From contig JBHOGO010000043.1 of NCBI GenBank assembly GCA_043421945.1, forward strand, positions 1 through 37,476: DNA of 37,476 nucleotides, in the 5' to 3' direction. A model generated the notes under the pieces. It made no database searches. It was not told where the DNA came from and was given only the letters and a program-made list of their open reading frames with translations. The stretch comes from Thaumasiovibrio sp043421945. GTDB lineage: Bacteria; Pseudomonadota; Gammaproteobacteria; Enterobacterales; Vibrionaceae. The number at the start of each line of letters is the position of its first letter. Within the stretch, counting starts at the first letter, position 1. Shown one piece after another: positions 1-6,516 of the stretch. The position numbers and the translations under genes were made by a program.

Positions 1-30
1 GATATCCATATTTCGATACCCCTATTAGAT

Positions 31-60
31 CAAAGGTCTAGCCCGATGGCTAGACCTTTG
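31..60. terminator. Perfect 13-bp hairpin, possible terminator
   Basis: An uninterrupted 13-bp inverted repeat (31-43 with 48-60) closes a CGAT tetraloop. It lacks a strong T-run on either side, so it may be a terminator stem or a stabilising 3' hairpin for a gene left of the window. Confidence 0.5.
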
Positions 61-71
61 TCAGCAGTCTG

Positions 72-98
72 AGGCGAACCATTTGGTTCGCCTTTTTT
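72..98 (+). terminator. Rho-independent terminator
   Basis: A 9-bp stem (72-80 with 85-93) and ATTT loop are followed directly by a run of six T on the plus strand. This is a textbook intrinsic terminator for a plus-strand gene lying left of the window. It marks the boundary between that gene and the cassette region. Positions 99-240 hold no recognisable gene. Confidence 0.75.
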
Positions 99-244
99 GC
101 ACTGTTTTTAGCCCAGTATTCAGGTTTTAATCTGAATAATCATCTTCGCTAAACCAGCTACATGTTTAAACTGATTCATAGCTCTTTATTCGCTACAAAA
201 AGGCTTTAATTGATCATATGACCTACGGATTGAAACACTATGCC

Positions 245-309
245 GCCTAACTTAAAGATTGTCTTTACGAGTGAAGTCAAGAAGCGATATAAAAGGGTTT
301 TAGGGCAAA
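245..309 (-). repeat. attC-like site, last cassette of the array
   Basis: Read on the minus strand, a perfect GTTAGGC core (plus-strand 245-251, matching GTTRRRY) lies about 60 bp downstream of the MAPEG stop codon. The opposite half, near 299-306, is only a loose match to RYYYAAC. The assignment rests mainly on the core and on position immediately after the gene. Confidence 0.4.
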
Positions 310-378
310 ACTACATCCAACGTAATATTCCATAAAAAAATATTCCCGTTAATCCGATAGCACTAACAGCGAAAGACA

Positions 379-387
379 CGCTGCGCA
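379..387. repeat. Target site duplication, left copy
   Basis: CGCTGCGCA directly abuts the left IS end and is identical to the copy at 1718-1726. It resembles the IS10 hot-spot consensus NGCTNAGCN, with one mismatch. Confidence 0.95.
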
Positions 388-400
388 CTGAGGGATCCCC

Positions 401-1609
401 TCATAAATCACCCAACGCATAACCATTTTGATGAAGTTGCTTGATAAGTTCTGCGCCTGCTGCAAGTAGCTCTCGAGTTGTAATTTCATAGTCTGACCTT
501 CGTAAAACTTCCATACCCAAGCGAACCGTTGATAACACGTTTCTTGTTCGCTCGGTGTTCGCCTGAAAATGCCTATCCCAGCCTCGCTTTTGGGCGTGCA
601 AACCCGCTAACCAGAACATTAGCTGTAACATAAGTGCGATCAGTAAAATAATGTCAAAGCGCTCTGGACTGTTAGTGCGACTTTGTCTCAGACCTAGCCC
701 GTAAGCTGGACTCTTTAAGTCACGGAACGTCTCTTCAATTTGCATGCGTTTCGCATAGAGTTTGACTAGCTGCTTTGGTGTACGAGTCGCTGGAGGAAGG
801 TTAGTCGCAAGCACCCAAGGCTCCTTGGTGGCCGCAGAGTATATTTTCGATGATGGGTGATGGCAGTTGGTTCGCGTGGAACGCTGGCTCTTTCTTCCTT
901 TGGGTAAAGACTTATACAGAGCCATGTGACAATGGATTGGATTACTTTTGGTCAGCTTTTTGTAACCCAATGTTTTGGGTCTACTGGATGCTTGAGTATG
1001 TAACTTGCTGATTGGATCCCACTTCTCTGAGCCAAGCTCAGCAAACTTAGTCTTGCCACGTACTCGACTTAACCAAAACCAACCCTGTTTTTCAACAGAT
1101 TTGAACCAAGGAACTTTGAAGCCAGCATCGCTAACGATGAGCGGGGTGACATTGGGCGGTAAAATACTGGCCAAGTCTGCTAGAAATTGGTCATGTGCCG
1201 ATTTGGAGCATTGTTGAGATAAAGGAAACGCTTTTTCATAGAGGGTAATTGAACGCCCCTGTAATGCAACGGATGCGCGCAATGCCATCAAGCGTTTGTG
1301 CTCACGAATATCAGACCAATCGACCAAGACCACCGGCATTGGATTCCCAGAGCAAACGAAAGTGGCATGCCATCGATAAACGGCGAGACGCTCTTTATGT
1401 AGGTGATGGTTGCCGAGTAATCGATCCATACGTTTTATGTTGTGTTTTGTTCTCGCTTGATTAGGTAAGTTGCGGCCAAGTTCTGTCAGTGTGAGCGTTT
1501 TGGTCTCGAGTAATGCGCGACACGCTAACATTAAGCTGTTCAATCGCTTTAGGTGCAGTTCAGGGCAGAATTGGTAAAGAGAATCGTGTAAGATATTGAG
1601 TTCGCACAT
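401..1609 (-). CDS. IS10-type transposase (DDE, IS4 family)
   Basis: The 402-residue protein is the IS10 transposase length and closely resembles it throughout (MCELNILHDSLYQFCPELHL start, GYALGDL end). The DDE residues fall at the positions known for Tn10 transposase: D97 in VLVDWSD, D161 in IVSDAGFK and E292 in KRMQIEETF, within the YREK-like signature. It cuts and pastes the element via hairpin intermediates. The ATG is at 1609; the 108-bp leader carries the putative pIN promoter and a Dam site. In IS10 an antisense RNA (RNA-OUT) from this region represses translation, and the leader similarity suggests the same here, although I did not verify a pOUT promoter. The frame is intact with no missing catalytic residue. 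Confidence 0.95.
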   Translation of the reverse strand: MCELNILHDSLYQFCPELHLKRLNSLMLACRALLETKTLTLTELGRNLPNQARTKHNIKRMDRLLGNHHLHKERLAVYRWHATFVCSGNPMPVVLVDWSDIREHKRLMALRASVALQGRSITLYEKAFPLSQQCSKSAHDQFLADLASILPPNVTPLIVSDAGFKVPWFKSVEKQGWFWLSRVRGKTKFAELGSEKWDPISKLHTQASSRPKTLGYKKLTKSNPIHCHMALYKSLPKGRKSQRSTRTNCHHPSSKIYSAATKEPWVLATNLPPATRTPKQLVKLYAKRMQIEETFRDLKSPAYGLGLRQSRTNSPERFDIILLIALMLQLMFWLAGLHAQKRGWDRHFQANTERTRNVLSTVRLGMEVLRRSDYEITTRELLAAGAELIKQLHQNGYALGDL

Positions 1610-1717
1610 CTTGTTGTCTGGTTAGTTGATTTTTGGCGAAACCATTTGATCACATGACAAGATGTGCATCCAGCTTAAATTGATGATTTTTATGAAAATC
1701 ATTAGGGGATTCCTCAG
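1610..1717. promoter_or_regulatory. IS10-like outside end with transposase promoter region
   Basis: The minus-strand sequence from the IS terminus to the ATG closely parallels the outside end of IS10, including an inverted stretch just before the start codon (CATCTTGT/ACAAGATG, 1608-1615 and 1658-1665) that can pair. The GATC at 1648-1651 corresponds to the Dam site in pIN. The pairing segments suggest translational or antisense control as in IS10; this is inference by homology. Confidence 0.55.
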
Positions 1718-1726
1718 CGCTGCGCA
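1718..1726. repeat. Target site duplication, right copy
   Basis: CGCTGCGCA directly abuts the right IS end and is identical to 379-387, inside the MAPEG codons for Met-Arg-Ser. Confidence 0.95.
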
Positions 1727-2055
1727 TCAATTGATAATTAGCGTAATAAAACATCATGTGGGCGATACGACCAAATAGGTAGACGAGTGACAAGCTATTT
1801 ACCCATACAGGACTAGCAGAAGATAACATTGCGAACAGAGCAAACAAAACTAAAATCCCAACTGATTCGTTACTATTAGCGAACGCTCTGTTAGAGCGAA
1901 ACAGAAAGCTATCATGGCCTGCGGTGATAACCGTGCCAGGGGTATGCTTTTGTTTAATGCCTGTAATGTCCGCAACTAATAATTGAATAAAAATCAACAT
2001 TCCTGATAAACCGAGCACTAATATGCTCGTGCTATATTGAGAGTTCAACTCTATT

Positions 2056-2135
2056 CGATAAACTCCAATATTAATTATCTATAAGCCATAGCGCGTTGCG
2101 GAAAGTCCAAGATCCGTTTAAATCACTTGTTAACT
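2056..2135 (-). repeat. Degenerate attC-like site
   Basis: On the minus strand an AGTTAAC half-core (2129-2135) lies 15 bp after the stop of the 74-residue membrane protein. It is followed by a segment typical of Vibrionaceae attC sites (AAGTGATTTAAACGGAT). The far half is degenerate (GAGTTTATCG near 2056-2065). About 80 bp long, it separates the small membrane protein cassette from the MAPEG cassette. Confidence 0.45.
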
Positions 2136-2149
2136 GTATATTACACATT

Positions 2150-2374
2150 TTACACAAGCGATAAACCGATGAACATAATAAGTAAACCGACAATCTGTAT
2201 GACAACAGGTCTTTTCGAAACATCCCAATGTAAAACGATAAACAATAATAAAATTGGACTAATAAGAATACCACCAATTCCCCACAAGATACTTTCTCTA
2301 AATGTTTCAATAAGTAGGAATATTCCGCCAACAGCGACAATTATAATTCCGATAATAGATAACAATTCTGACAT
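2150..2374 (-). CDS. Small cassette membrane protein, unknown function
   Basis: A 74-residue, very hydrophobic protein with probably two or three membrane helices: LLSIIGIIIVAVGGIFLLI (about 4-22), GIGGILISPILLLFIVL (about 32-48) and VVIQIVGLLIMFIGLSL (about 57-73). The ATG at 2374 is preceded by AAGGAAG at good spacing, and an attC core (2414-2420) lies 40 bp upstream, the usual arrangement of a first cassette ORF. Overlapping frames at 2071-2340 and 2127-2393 lack such support. No family recognised; small membrane proteins are common cassette cargo. Confidence 0.65.
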   Translation of the reverse strand: MSELLSIIGIIIVAVGGIFLLIETFRESILWGIGGILISPILLLFIVLHWDVSKRPVVIQIVGLLIMFIGLSLV

Positions 2375-2413
2375 AAATTTACTTCCTTGTTAAAAACAAA
2401 AATACTGCATTGT

Positions 2414-2545
2414 AGCTAACGGCTCATTTAAATACGGCTTTACCGATAAGACCAGCAATAAGCCTCGCCCCACCGAACTCACCAAGCCAACTGAACTCCA
2501 AACCAAAACTGCCGAGTGTTAGTCAGGTTGAATTGTTTGTTAGTT
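2414..2545 (-). repeat. VCR-like attC site with an extra end
   Basis: On the minus strand it starts with AACTAAC (2539-2545), which contains the NERD stop codon. It carries the internal TTTTGGTTTGGAGTTCAGTT block shared with the other Vibrio-type sites, then CTTATTGCTGG. A degenerate end (TCTTATCGG, near 2440-2448) is followed 25 bp later by a better core, GTTAGCT (2414-2420). This could be two fused site ends. Confidence 0.75.
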
Positions 2546-3313
2546 GAACTCTTCCACTGACCTACACTTAGGATAAGACGAGCAACCCCAAAACTGTTTA
2601 CCTTTATTTTCCCCACGCTTTTTTTCACGCACAACCATTTCAGAACCACAACGTGAACATTGCTTTATATTTTCCTTTGAAGCGACCAGCTCTTCAATGT
2701 GTTTCCTGTGCTTTAGGTCTGTAACAACGCCTTTTTTGAGCTTAACTTCGGTTATCGCTTCGATAATTTGAAGGTACTCACTATCTGTAAATACAGGCTG
2801 GATGTACTGCTTAATGTAATCCAAGCAACCTCGAGCGTAAGTAACATTATTTGGCATATCTGTCTTAAACGTACTATCACCGATAAAAACGATGACCGAA
2901 TGCAACTTAGATGAATCAATGCTCAATAATGACTCAAGGGTTTTGACATGCTTATAATTTTGATGAAGAGGGTTCTGGAATTTAGACGTATGACGATAAA
3001 TTTTTTGAGTCCATTGCTTTTGACTTTTCGAGCCAAAGATCCAACCTTTCATATTCTTAGTTTCAACAACGAAAAGACCAAACTTAGAGACAACAATGTG
3101 GTCAATTTGTGTTGTGCCTTCTTCTGTAGGTAAGGTCACATCTTTCATTAATGTGTAATGTGACGCAGGCAACTGCGACAACAATTTGTTTACTAAAAAC
3201 TCTCCGAATACACCTTTAAACCACCTACTCTTGAATATCGAGACAGCAAGTAGCAAAGGTATAACGTACCAAACTTGAGCCAAAACACCTGATAGTAAAC
3301 CTAATATATCCAC
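2540..3313 (-). CDS. NERD domain protein with C4 zinc finger
   Basis: A 257-residue protein. An N-terminal membrane helix (VWYVIPLLLAVSIF, about 14-27) is followed by a nuclease-related NERD domain (about 33-130). Candidate PD-(D/E)XK-type residues are D71 (TQIDHIVVS) and E84-K86 (VVETKN). The C-terminus is a topoisomerase-type zinc ribbon with C219, C222, C244 and C250. NERD proteins are thought to act on DNA, and some occur in defence contexts; activity here is inferred. The GTG start at 3313 follows AAGGA at suitable spacing. The TAA stop lies inside the attC half-site at 2539-2545, so gene and recombination site are interlocked as in genuine cassettes. The membrane anchor plus nuclease fold would place it at the inner membrane facing the cytoplasm. 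Confidence 0.85.
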   Translation of the reverse strand: MDILGLLSGVLAQVWYVIPLLLAVSIFKSRWFKGVFGEFLVNKLLSQLPASHYTLMKDVTLPTEEGTTQIDHIVVSKFGLFVVETKNMKGWIFGSKSQKQWTQKIYRHTSKFQNPLHQNYKHVKTLESLLSIDSSKLHSVIVFIGDSTFKTDMPNNVTYARGCLDYIKQYIQPVFTDSEYLQIIEAITEVKLKKGVVTDLKHRKHIEELVASKENIKQCSRCGSEMVVREKKRGENKGKQFWGCSSYPKCRSVEEFN

Positions 3314-3328
3314 GAAAATTCCTTATTC

Positions 3329-3346
3329 AACTAACGGTAAGCTAAC
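3329..3346 (-). repeat. Closely spaced attC core remnants
   Basis: On the minus strand two core-like heptamers, GTTAGCT (3340-3346) and GTTAGTT (3329-3335), lie 4 bp apart. No full attC separates the mini-ORF from the NERD cassette. It looks like an attC collapsed by deletion. Confidence 0.4.
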
Positions 3347-3431
3347 TATTCAGCTTATGTTGAGCAGCTTTTACTGTGTTGAGCCTAACTTGAGAGTAGC
3401 GCTGTTCAGTATCTAAATGTGTCGCATTCAT
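3342..3431 (-). CDS. Mini-ORF of 29 residues, possible cassette gene or remnant
   Basis: ATG at 3431 with an AGAGAG-like ribosome site just upstream. The peptide is hydrophilic (MNATHLDTEQRYSQVRLN, then KAAQHKLNS), and its TAG overlaps the core-like heptamer at 3340-3346. It lies between attC sites and is the only minus-strand ORF candidate in that interval. It may be a real small gene or the head of a gene truncated together with its attC. No family recognised. Confidence 0.35.
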   Translation of the reverse strand: MNATHLDTEQRYSQVRLNTVKAAQHKLNS

Positions 3432-3545
3432 GATCTCTCTTTTTCAAATGGAGACATCTTATTAATGACTATTTTTTAGTCAAAACTGAGAACTGGTTTA
3501 TAGGAAGCACATCCCATTGATAAGCTTGAAACTTTCACGCCTTGC

Positions 3546-3649
3546 ATATAACGCTCGCCAGCAACGCATTACGATTCTATTGATAGACCACCGAAAACAC
3601 CATAGCCAATTCAGTCCTAGAATGCCGAGCGTTGGTGGTCGTTTTATGG
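3546..3649 (-). repeat. attC-like site
   Basis: On the minus strand it runs from a CCATAAAAC half (3641-3649) to GTTATAT (3546-3552), with imperfect complementary arms (ACGCTCGGC / GGCGAGCGTT) flanking the core ends. About 104 bp. It closes the cassette carrying the two plus-strand genes. Confidence 0.65.
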
Positions 3650-3807
3650 CTATTTTGCGATAGAACCTTCAAGGAAAAGAAACTGACAATGTCATATTTC
3701 ATGAAAATCCGTACTCAATCTATTATGCAAAAAATATTAACAAATAATCATTTACAACGTTAATTGAAAATTATTAAAAACAACATCTATTCAATCAAGG
3801 AAATATT

Positions 3808-4221
3808 ATGCACTTGCAAAAATTCGATGATCATGAACTAAAATTCAATGAAGAAGAAACAAAAGAAATACTTTTATTTATTTTTACTGACACTGAAAGC
3901 TCGCTCATTGACAACATTGTAATTGACAATAAAGTCAGAGGCTTTGCACAAGCTTTACTTATAGAAGCTATTGATACTTCATTTAAAATAGGCTTTATTC
4001 AGAGCGTTTGGGAAAGTACCGTAAACCCAACTCTTCCAATCAAAAAGGTTATACAAAAAGTTGCGAAAGGATTTGCGAGTCATTATTTTAAACATGCAAC
4101 AAAAAATGACTTGAGACAAATAAAGACATGTGAATTTGTAATCAATGCATTACGAATAAAGCACAAACACGATTACATCAATTCATTAATGGTATTGCAA
4201 TCAATTCAAGCCCACAGTTAA
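3808..4221 (+). CDS. Unknown 137-residue protein, reverse-oriented cassette gene
   Basis: A soluble, mostly helical protein with no signal peptide. It starts MHLQKFDDHELKFNEEETKE, with a polar N-terminus and a central KKVIQKVAKGFASHYFKHAT segment. ATG follows AAGGAAAT at a good distance. The AT-rich upstream sequence contains a TTGAAA (3764-3769) that could serve as -35, with a weak -10 near 3786. It reads on the plus strand, against the attC orientation of its cassette, so it probably needs its own promoter. The ankyrin-repeat gene follows 53 bp downstream in the same direction. Family not recognised; a toxin/immunity or regulator pair with the neighbour is possible but unproven. Confidence 0.7.
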   Translation: MHLQKFDDHELKFNEEETKEILLFIFTDTESSLIDNIVIDNKVRGFAQALLIEAIDTSFKIGFIQSVWESTVNPTLPIKKVIQKVAKGFASHYFKHATKNDLRQIKTCEFVINALRIKHKHDYINSLMVLQSIQAHS

Positions 4222-4274
4222 TAAAACCAAATTACACATTACGAATAATAAAAAAATTAAGGTTATAGCTTAAT

Positions 4275-4778
4275 ATGTTTAAAAAGTTATCGCTGTTCAT
4301 TATAGTCTTCTTACTTGTTATTTCGTCTTTAATCTCGTCAATAAGTGACGAACGAATAGTTCTTTGTTCTCTTGGAAGTAATATTATTTCCCTCAATGAA
4401 TACTCATGTACTTTTTACATTGAGCATATTGGCATTAGTGATAATTATATAAATGAAGTTAACGATAAGCATGGGATCACAACTATATTAAGCGCGAACA
4501 CTCATAATAAGTTTAGAGTTGCAAAATCGCTAATTAGCCAAGGTGTTAACGTTAACAGCATCAATAAGCATGACGACCAACACCTACCACCGTTACATAG
4601 CGCAGCTCTAATGAATGATATCGAAACATTTTCTTTTTTAATCCAAAATGGAGCTAATGTTGAAGTAAAACAACCCACATCAAATGAAAACTTAGAACAA
4701 TTCATACACCGATTGATCAAACAAAACCCAACAACACATCGCGTAAACATGTTGAAGATGCTAGATGAAAATTCTTAA
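4275..4778 (+). CDS. Exported or membrane-anchored ankyrin-repeat protein
   Basis: A 167-residue protein. The N-terminal hydrophobic stretch (KLSLFIIVFLLVISSLISS, about 4-22) is a signal sequence or membrane anchor. Residues ~62-140 hold two ankyrin repeats: GITTILSANTHNKFRVAKSL with GVNVNSIN, and PPLHSAALMNDIETFSFLI with GANVEV. Ankyrin repeats bind proteins, and in bacteria exported ones often act as immunity or anti-toxin partners in the periplasm; the partner here would be the preceding 137-residue protein or an external effector (inference). It is downstream of 3808-4221 with a 53-bp gap and a distant AAGG ribosome site. Stop at 4778 lies only 31 bp before the next attC, read against the cassette direction. 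Confidence 0.75.
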   Translation: MFKKLSLFIIVFLLVISSLISSISDERIVLCSLGSNIISLNEYSCTFYIEHIGISDNYINEVNDKHGITTILSANTHNKFRVAKSLISQGVNVNSINKHDDQHLPPLHSAALMNDIETFSFLIQNGANVEVKQPTSNENLEQFIHRLIKQNPTTHRVNMLKMLDENS

Positions 4779-4809
4779 TAATAAGGCTGATTTCGATCGG
4801 CCTATTTTT

Positions 4810-4908
4810 CCATAACGCCAGCAATAAGGTGCGCCACGATAAACTAACCAAGCGCAACGAACTCCATACCAAAACCGCCGAGCATCGCCCTTGATTTCCT
4901 TGTTATGG
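4810..4908 (-). repeat. VCR-like attC site
   Basis: On the minus strand it runs from CCATAAC (4902-4908) to GTTATGG (4810-4816), perfectly complementary outer cores. The interior TTTTGGTATGGAGTTCGTTG and CCTTATTGCTGGC are shared with the sites at 6825-6929 and 2414-2545. 99 bp. Confidence 0.9.
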
Positions 4909-4922
4909 CTATGCCACAGACA

Positions 4923-5411
4923 TTAGTTAATCTCGGTTTTACCAATGACTTGAACAGGGTATTCATAGCTAGTTTTATTAACTATATATGTGCAAAGTGT
5001 ATCCAAAAAATCTGCGGCCTTAGGGTTTAAAACATGACTCTCTACCAACTCACCAGAGTCTCGGCTTACAATATTAAATGAGCTAATCGTCTTTAAAGGG
5101 GTAAATTTACCACCTATAGAACCAAATACAACATACTCATAATATTCAGCATTAGATTCAGAATTTTCAATACCCCCTTTAACAAGAGGCACAATATAAT
5201 CATTTCCCTTACAAGTTACATTATACTCTCCAACAAGAAACAACTCATTCGCTCCCTGCATATCCATAATAACATTATTGTTAATGTGGCTAGATTGTTT
5301 CAATATGTATTGATTGTCAGAATAAACTTTCAGTGTAAAACCTTTTGAGTAGGCATTACAGCTTGTAAGAATAGTTAAACAAGCAAAGAGTTTGAATAGT
5401 TTAGAACACAT
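4923..5411 (-). CDS. Putative lipoprotein, candidate immunity partner of the GH19 enzyme
   Basis: 162 residues from the ATG at 5411. This start is chosen because it places a lipoprotein signal at the N-terminus (MCSKLFKLFACLTILTSC, lipobox LTSC with Cys18) and overlaps the upstream stop by 11 bp; the longer frame to 5465 adds only charged residues before the signal. The mature part is polar with many beta-prone segments and no recognised family. The overlap with the GH19-like gene means the two are translationally coupled. Envelope lipoproteins paired with peptidoglycan hydrolases are typical immunity proteins, which is the working inference. It ends 15 bp before the attC. Confidence 0.7.
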   Translation of the reverse strand: MCSKLFKLFACLTILTSCNAYSKGFTLKVYSDNQYILKQSSHINNNVIMDMQGANELFLVGEYNVTCKGNDYIVPLVKGGIENSESNAEYYEYVVFGSIGGKFTPLKTISSFNIVSRDSGELVESHVLNPKAADFLDTLCTYIVNKTSYEYPVQVIGKTEIN

Positions 5412-6129
5412 CTTTAAACACCTTTTTAGTGATAATAAACTTAAGATGCTCATGCCTGTTACCATAACTGGACGTGTTTTTATTTACAATAGCTGTTATT
5501 GAGTCAGTTATACTCTTAGAAGTGCCTTTATCTGCTTTTAAGTATAAATCATGTTGAATCCAAAAAACTAAAGCTGAGCGAACTGAATATTTAGCTGTTA
5601 ATAGTAAATCAGGCTGTGCAACAAAGTCCTTACTCTCAGACCATAAGTTATTATGCGTTGCTTGAATAGAGCTGTAATTAGCTTTCCCTGTAAGCTGAAT
5701 CATACCTCGGCCACGGTACTTCCAACCATGACCAGACTCAATACTGCCATTTCCATTTCTATTAGCATACGCATGATTCGCGATAGCTGTTGTATTTGCC
5801 TTCTTTTTATTTGCAGGGTCATAGGCGTGTTCTTTTGCTAACTCAGGATTTTTCCTGTATTAAGAAAACAAAGAAATTAAGGCTTTCTCTCTATACGTTA
5901 AGTCTTCCTCTAACCTAAACCTGTATCCAACTTCCTGCTTAACCTGAGCAAGAAAATGTGCAAGTCTAAGTTCATTATCAATTTTCCCTATAATTAGACT
6001 AGCTGTAAGTTCTGCAGCTACTTCCTTTAAAAATGAATCACTAACAACTGAATCGTTTGGCCAAATCTTCCTCAATTGAACAAGAGTTACTTTTGGTTTT
6101 TTATTTTTCTGATCCATATAAGACACCAT
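5401..6129 (-). pseudogene. GH19 chitinase/lysozyme-like gene with one in-frame ochre stop
   Basis: The frame from 6129 to 5401 encodes 242 residues of a glycoside hydrolase family 19-like protein, interrupted only by TAA at 5860-5862 (codon 90). Before the stop: PKVTLVQLRKIWPND and a catalytic-region match FLAQVKQEVG (candidate acid E66, although the usual His before it is Gln) with EEDLTYREKA. After the stop the same frame continues YRKNPELAKEHAYDPANK and then the GH19 signature WKYRGRGMIQLTGKANY. A single base change from Tyr TAT/TAC explains the lesion. Such enzymes cleave peptidoglycan or chitin and occur as phage endolysins and as secreted antibacterial effectors. No signal peptide is seen, so export would need holin, phage or type VI machinery. 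The downstream lipoprotein overlaps it. Sequencing error or readthrough cannot be excluded. Confidence 0.8.
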
Positions 6130-6252
6130 ACTAATAATTTTTATGGCATTATATTCACAGGAATTTAATCTGTCACCGTGCGCAACTTTCTATGCGAGCT
6201 GGTACTATTAATTTTGAAATTATAACATCATCAGTTTCAGCTCGATTTATAG

Positions 6253-6516
6253 CCATAACGAATGACATGGATTCCCCATCCCGAGGGTCTGCCACACTTA
6301 TGTGGTATTTATTAGCATCGGAGGCACCATGTCTGTTCATTCTTATTTCTGCGGTATCGACCTAGCTAAGAACCATTTTAGTCTTCACGCTGTAGACCAA
6401 AACGGTAAAGTTTTGAAAAATGGTAGTTACCCTAAATTCGATGCTACGAGGTGGCGTTATGTGGGATGAAAGTATAGCTAAAAATTATTTATTGACGCCA
6501 TAGTCGTTTGTTAGGT
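6253..6516 (-). repeat. attC site split by an IS110-family remnant
   Basis: On the minus strand a perfect RYYYAAC half (ACCTAAC, 6510-6516, followed by AAACG as in VCRs) lies at the end of the 102-residue gene. The opposite half, GTTATGG, is at 6253-6259. The ~250 bp between them contain a plus-strand IS110-type transposase start rather than attC arms. A second GTTATG-like core occurs at 6453-6462 on the plus strand. Confidence 0.55.
6329..6469 (+). pseudogene. IS110-family transposase N-terminal remnant
   Basis: ATG at 6329 with GGAGG just upstream opens a 46-codon frame. Its start, HSYFCGIDLAKNHFSLHAVD, followed by NGKV, is the N-terminal DEDD-domain signature of IS110/IS1111 transposases (first catalytic Asp in GIDLAKN). 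After ~33 residues similarity fades and a TGA ends the frame at 6469; a full transposase has 300-450 residues. The noncoding piece 6267-6328 is probably the left end of the element. Some IS1111 members specifically target attC sites, and this copy sits between two attC halves. Confidence 0.75.

Larger units (their letters stand above)
388..1717 (-). mobile_element. IS10-like insertion sequence (IS4 family), complete
   Basis: This 1330-bp element has imperfect terminal inverted repeats: CTGAGGGATCCCCTCATAA at 388 and, on the minus strand, CTGAGGAATCCCCTAATGA from 1717. Both ends, the transposase and the length match IS10 of Tn10 (1329 bp, known from memory). It is flanked by identical 9-bp direct repeats. 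GATC (Dam) sites lie inside the inner end (394-397) and in the presumed transposase promoter (1648-1651), as in IS10, where they couple transposition to replication. Both ends and the transposase look intact, so it is plausibly active. Confidence 0.95.
311..2048 (-). pseudogene. MAPEG-family membrane protein, interrupted by IS10-like element
   Basis: MAPEG-family proteins are four-helix membrane proteins, some acting as glutathione transferases or peroxidases. The N-terminal part (2048-1718, TTG start) shows the family-like segment FLFRSNRAFANSNESV and a GRIAHMMFYYANYQ stretch. At codon MRS the IS enters, and the frame then reads 17 further codons of foreign sequence to a stop at 1650. Skipping the element (388-1717) and one 9-bp duplication copy rejoins the frame: MRS continues as VSFAVSAIGLTGIFF and ends at TAG 311-313. 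This gives 399 nt, or 132 residues, with a normal last membrane helix. The disruption is therefore recent or at least undecayed. The truncated protein lacks helix 4 and is probably non-functional. An attC-like site follows, so this was a cassette gene. Substrate unknown. Confidence 0.85.

Noticed and set aside
2071..2393. ORFs overlapping the small membrane protein in other frames
   Set aside because: They lack ribosome sites, overlap the attC-like region and compete with 2150-2374, which has a good start context and a protein-like membrane pattern.
4923..5465. Longer start of the lipoprotein at 5465
   Set aside because: It would put 18 residues in front of a good signal/lipobox sequence and overlap the upstream gene by 65 bp; the ATG at 5411 fits better.
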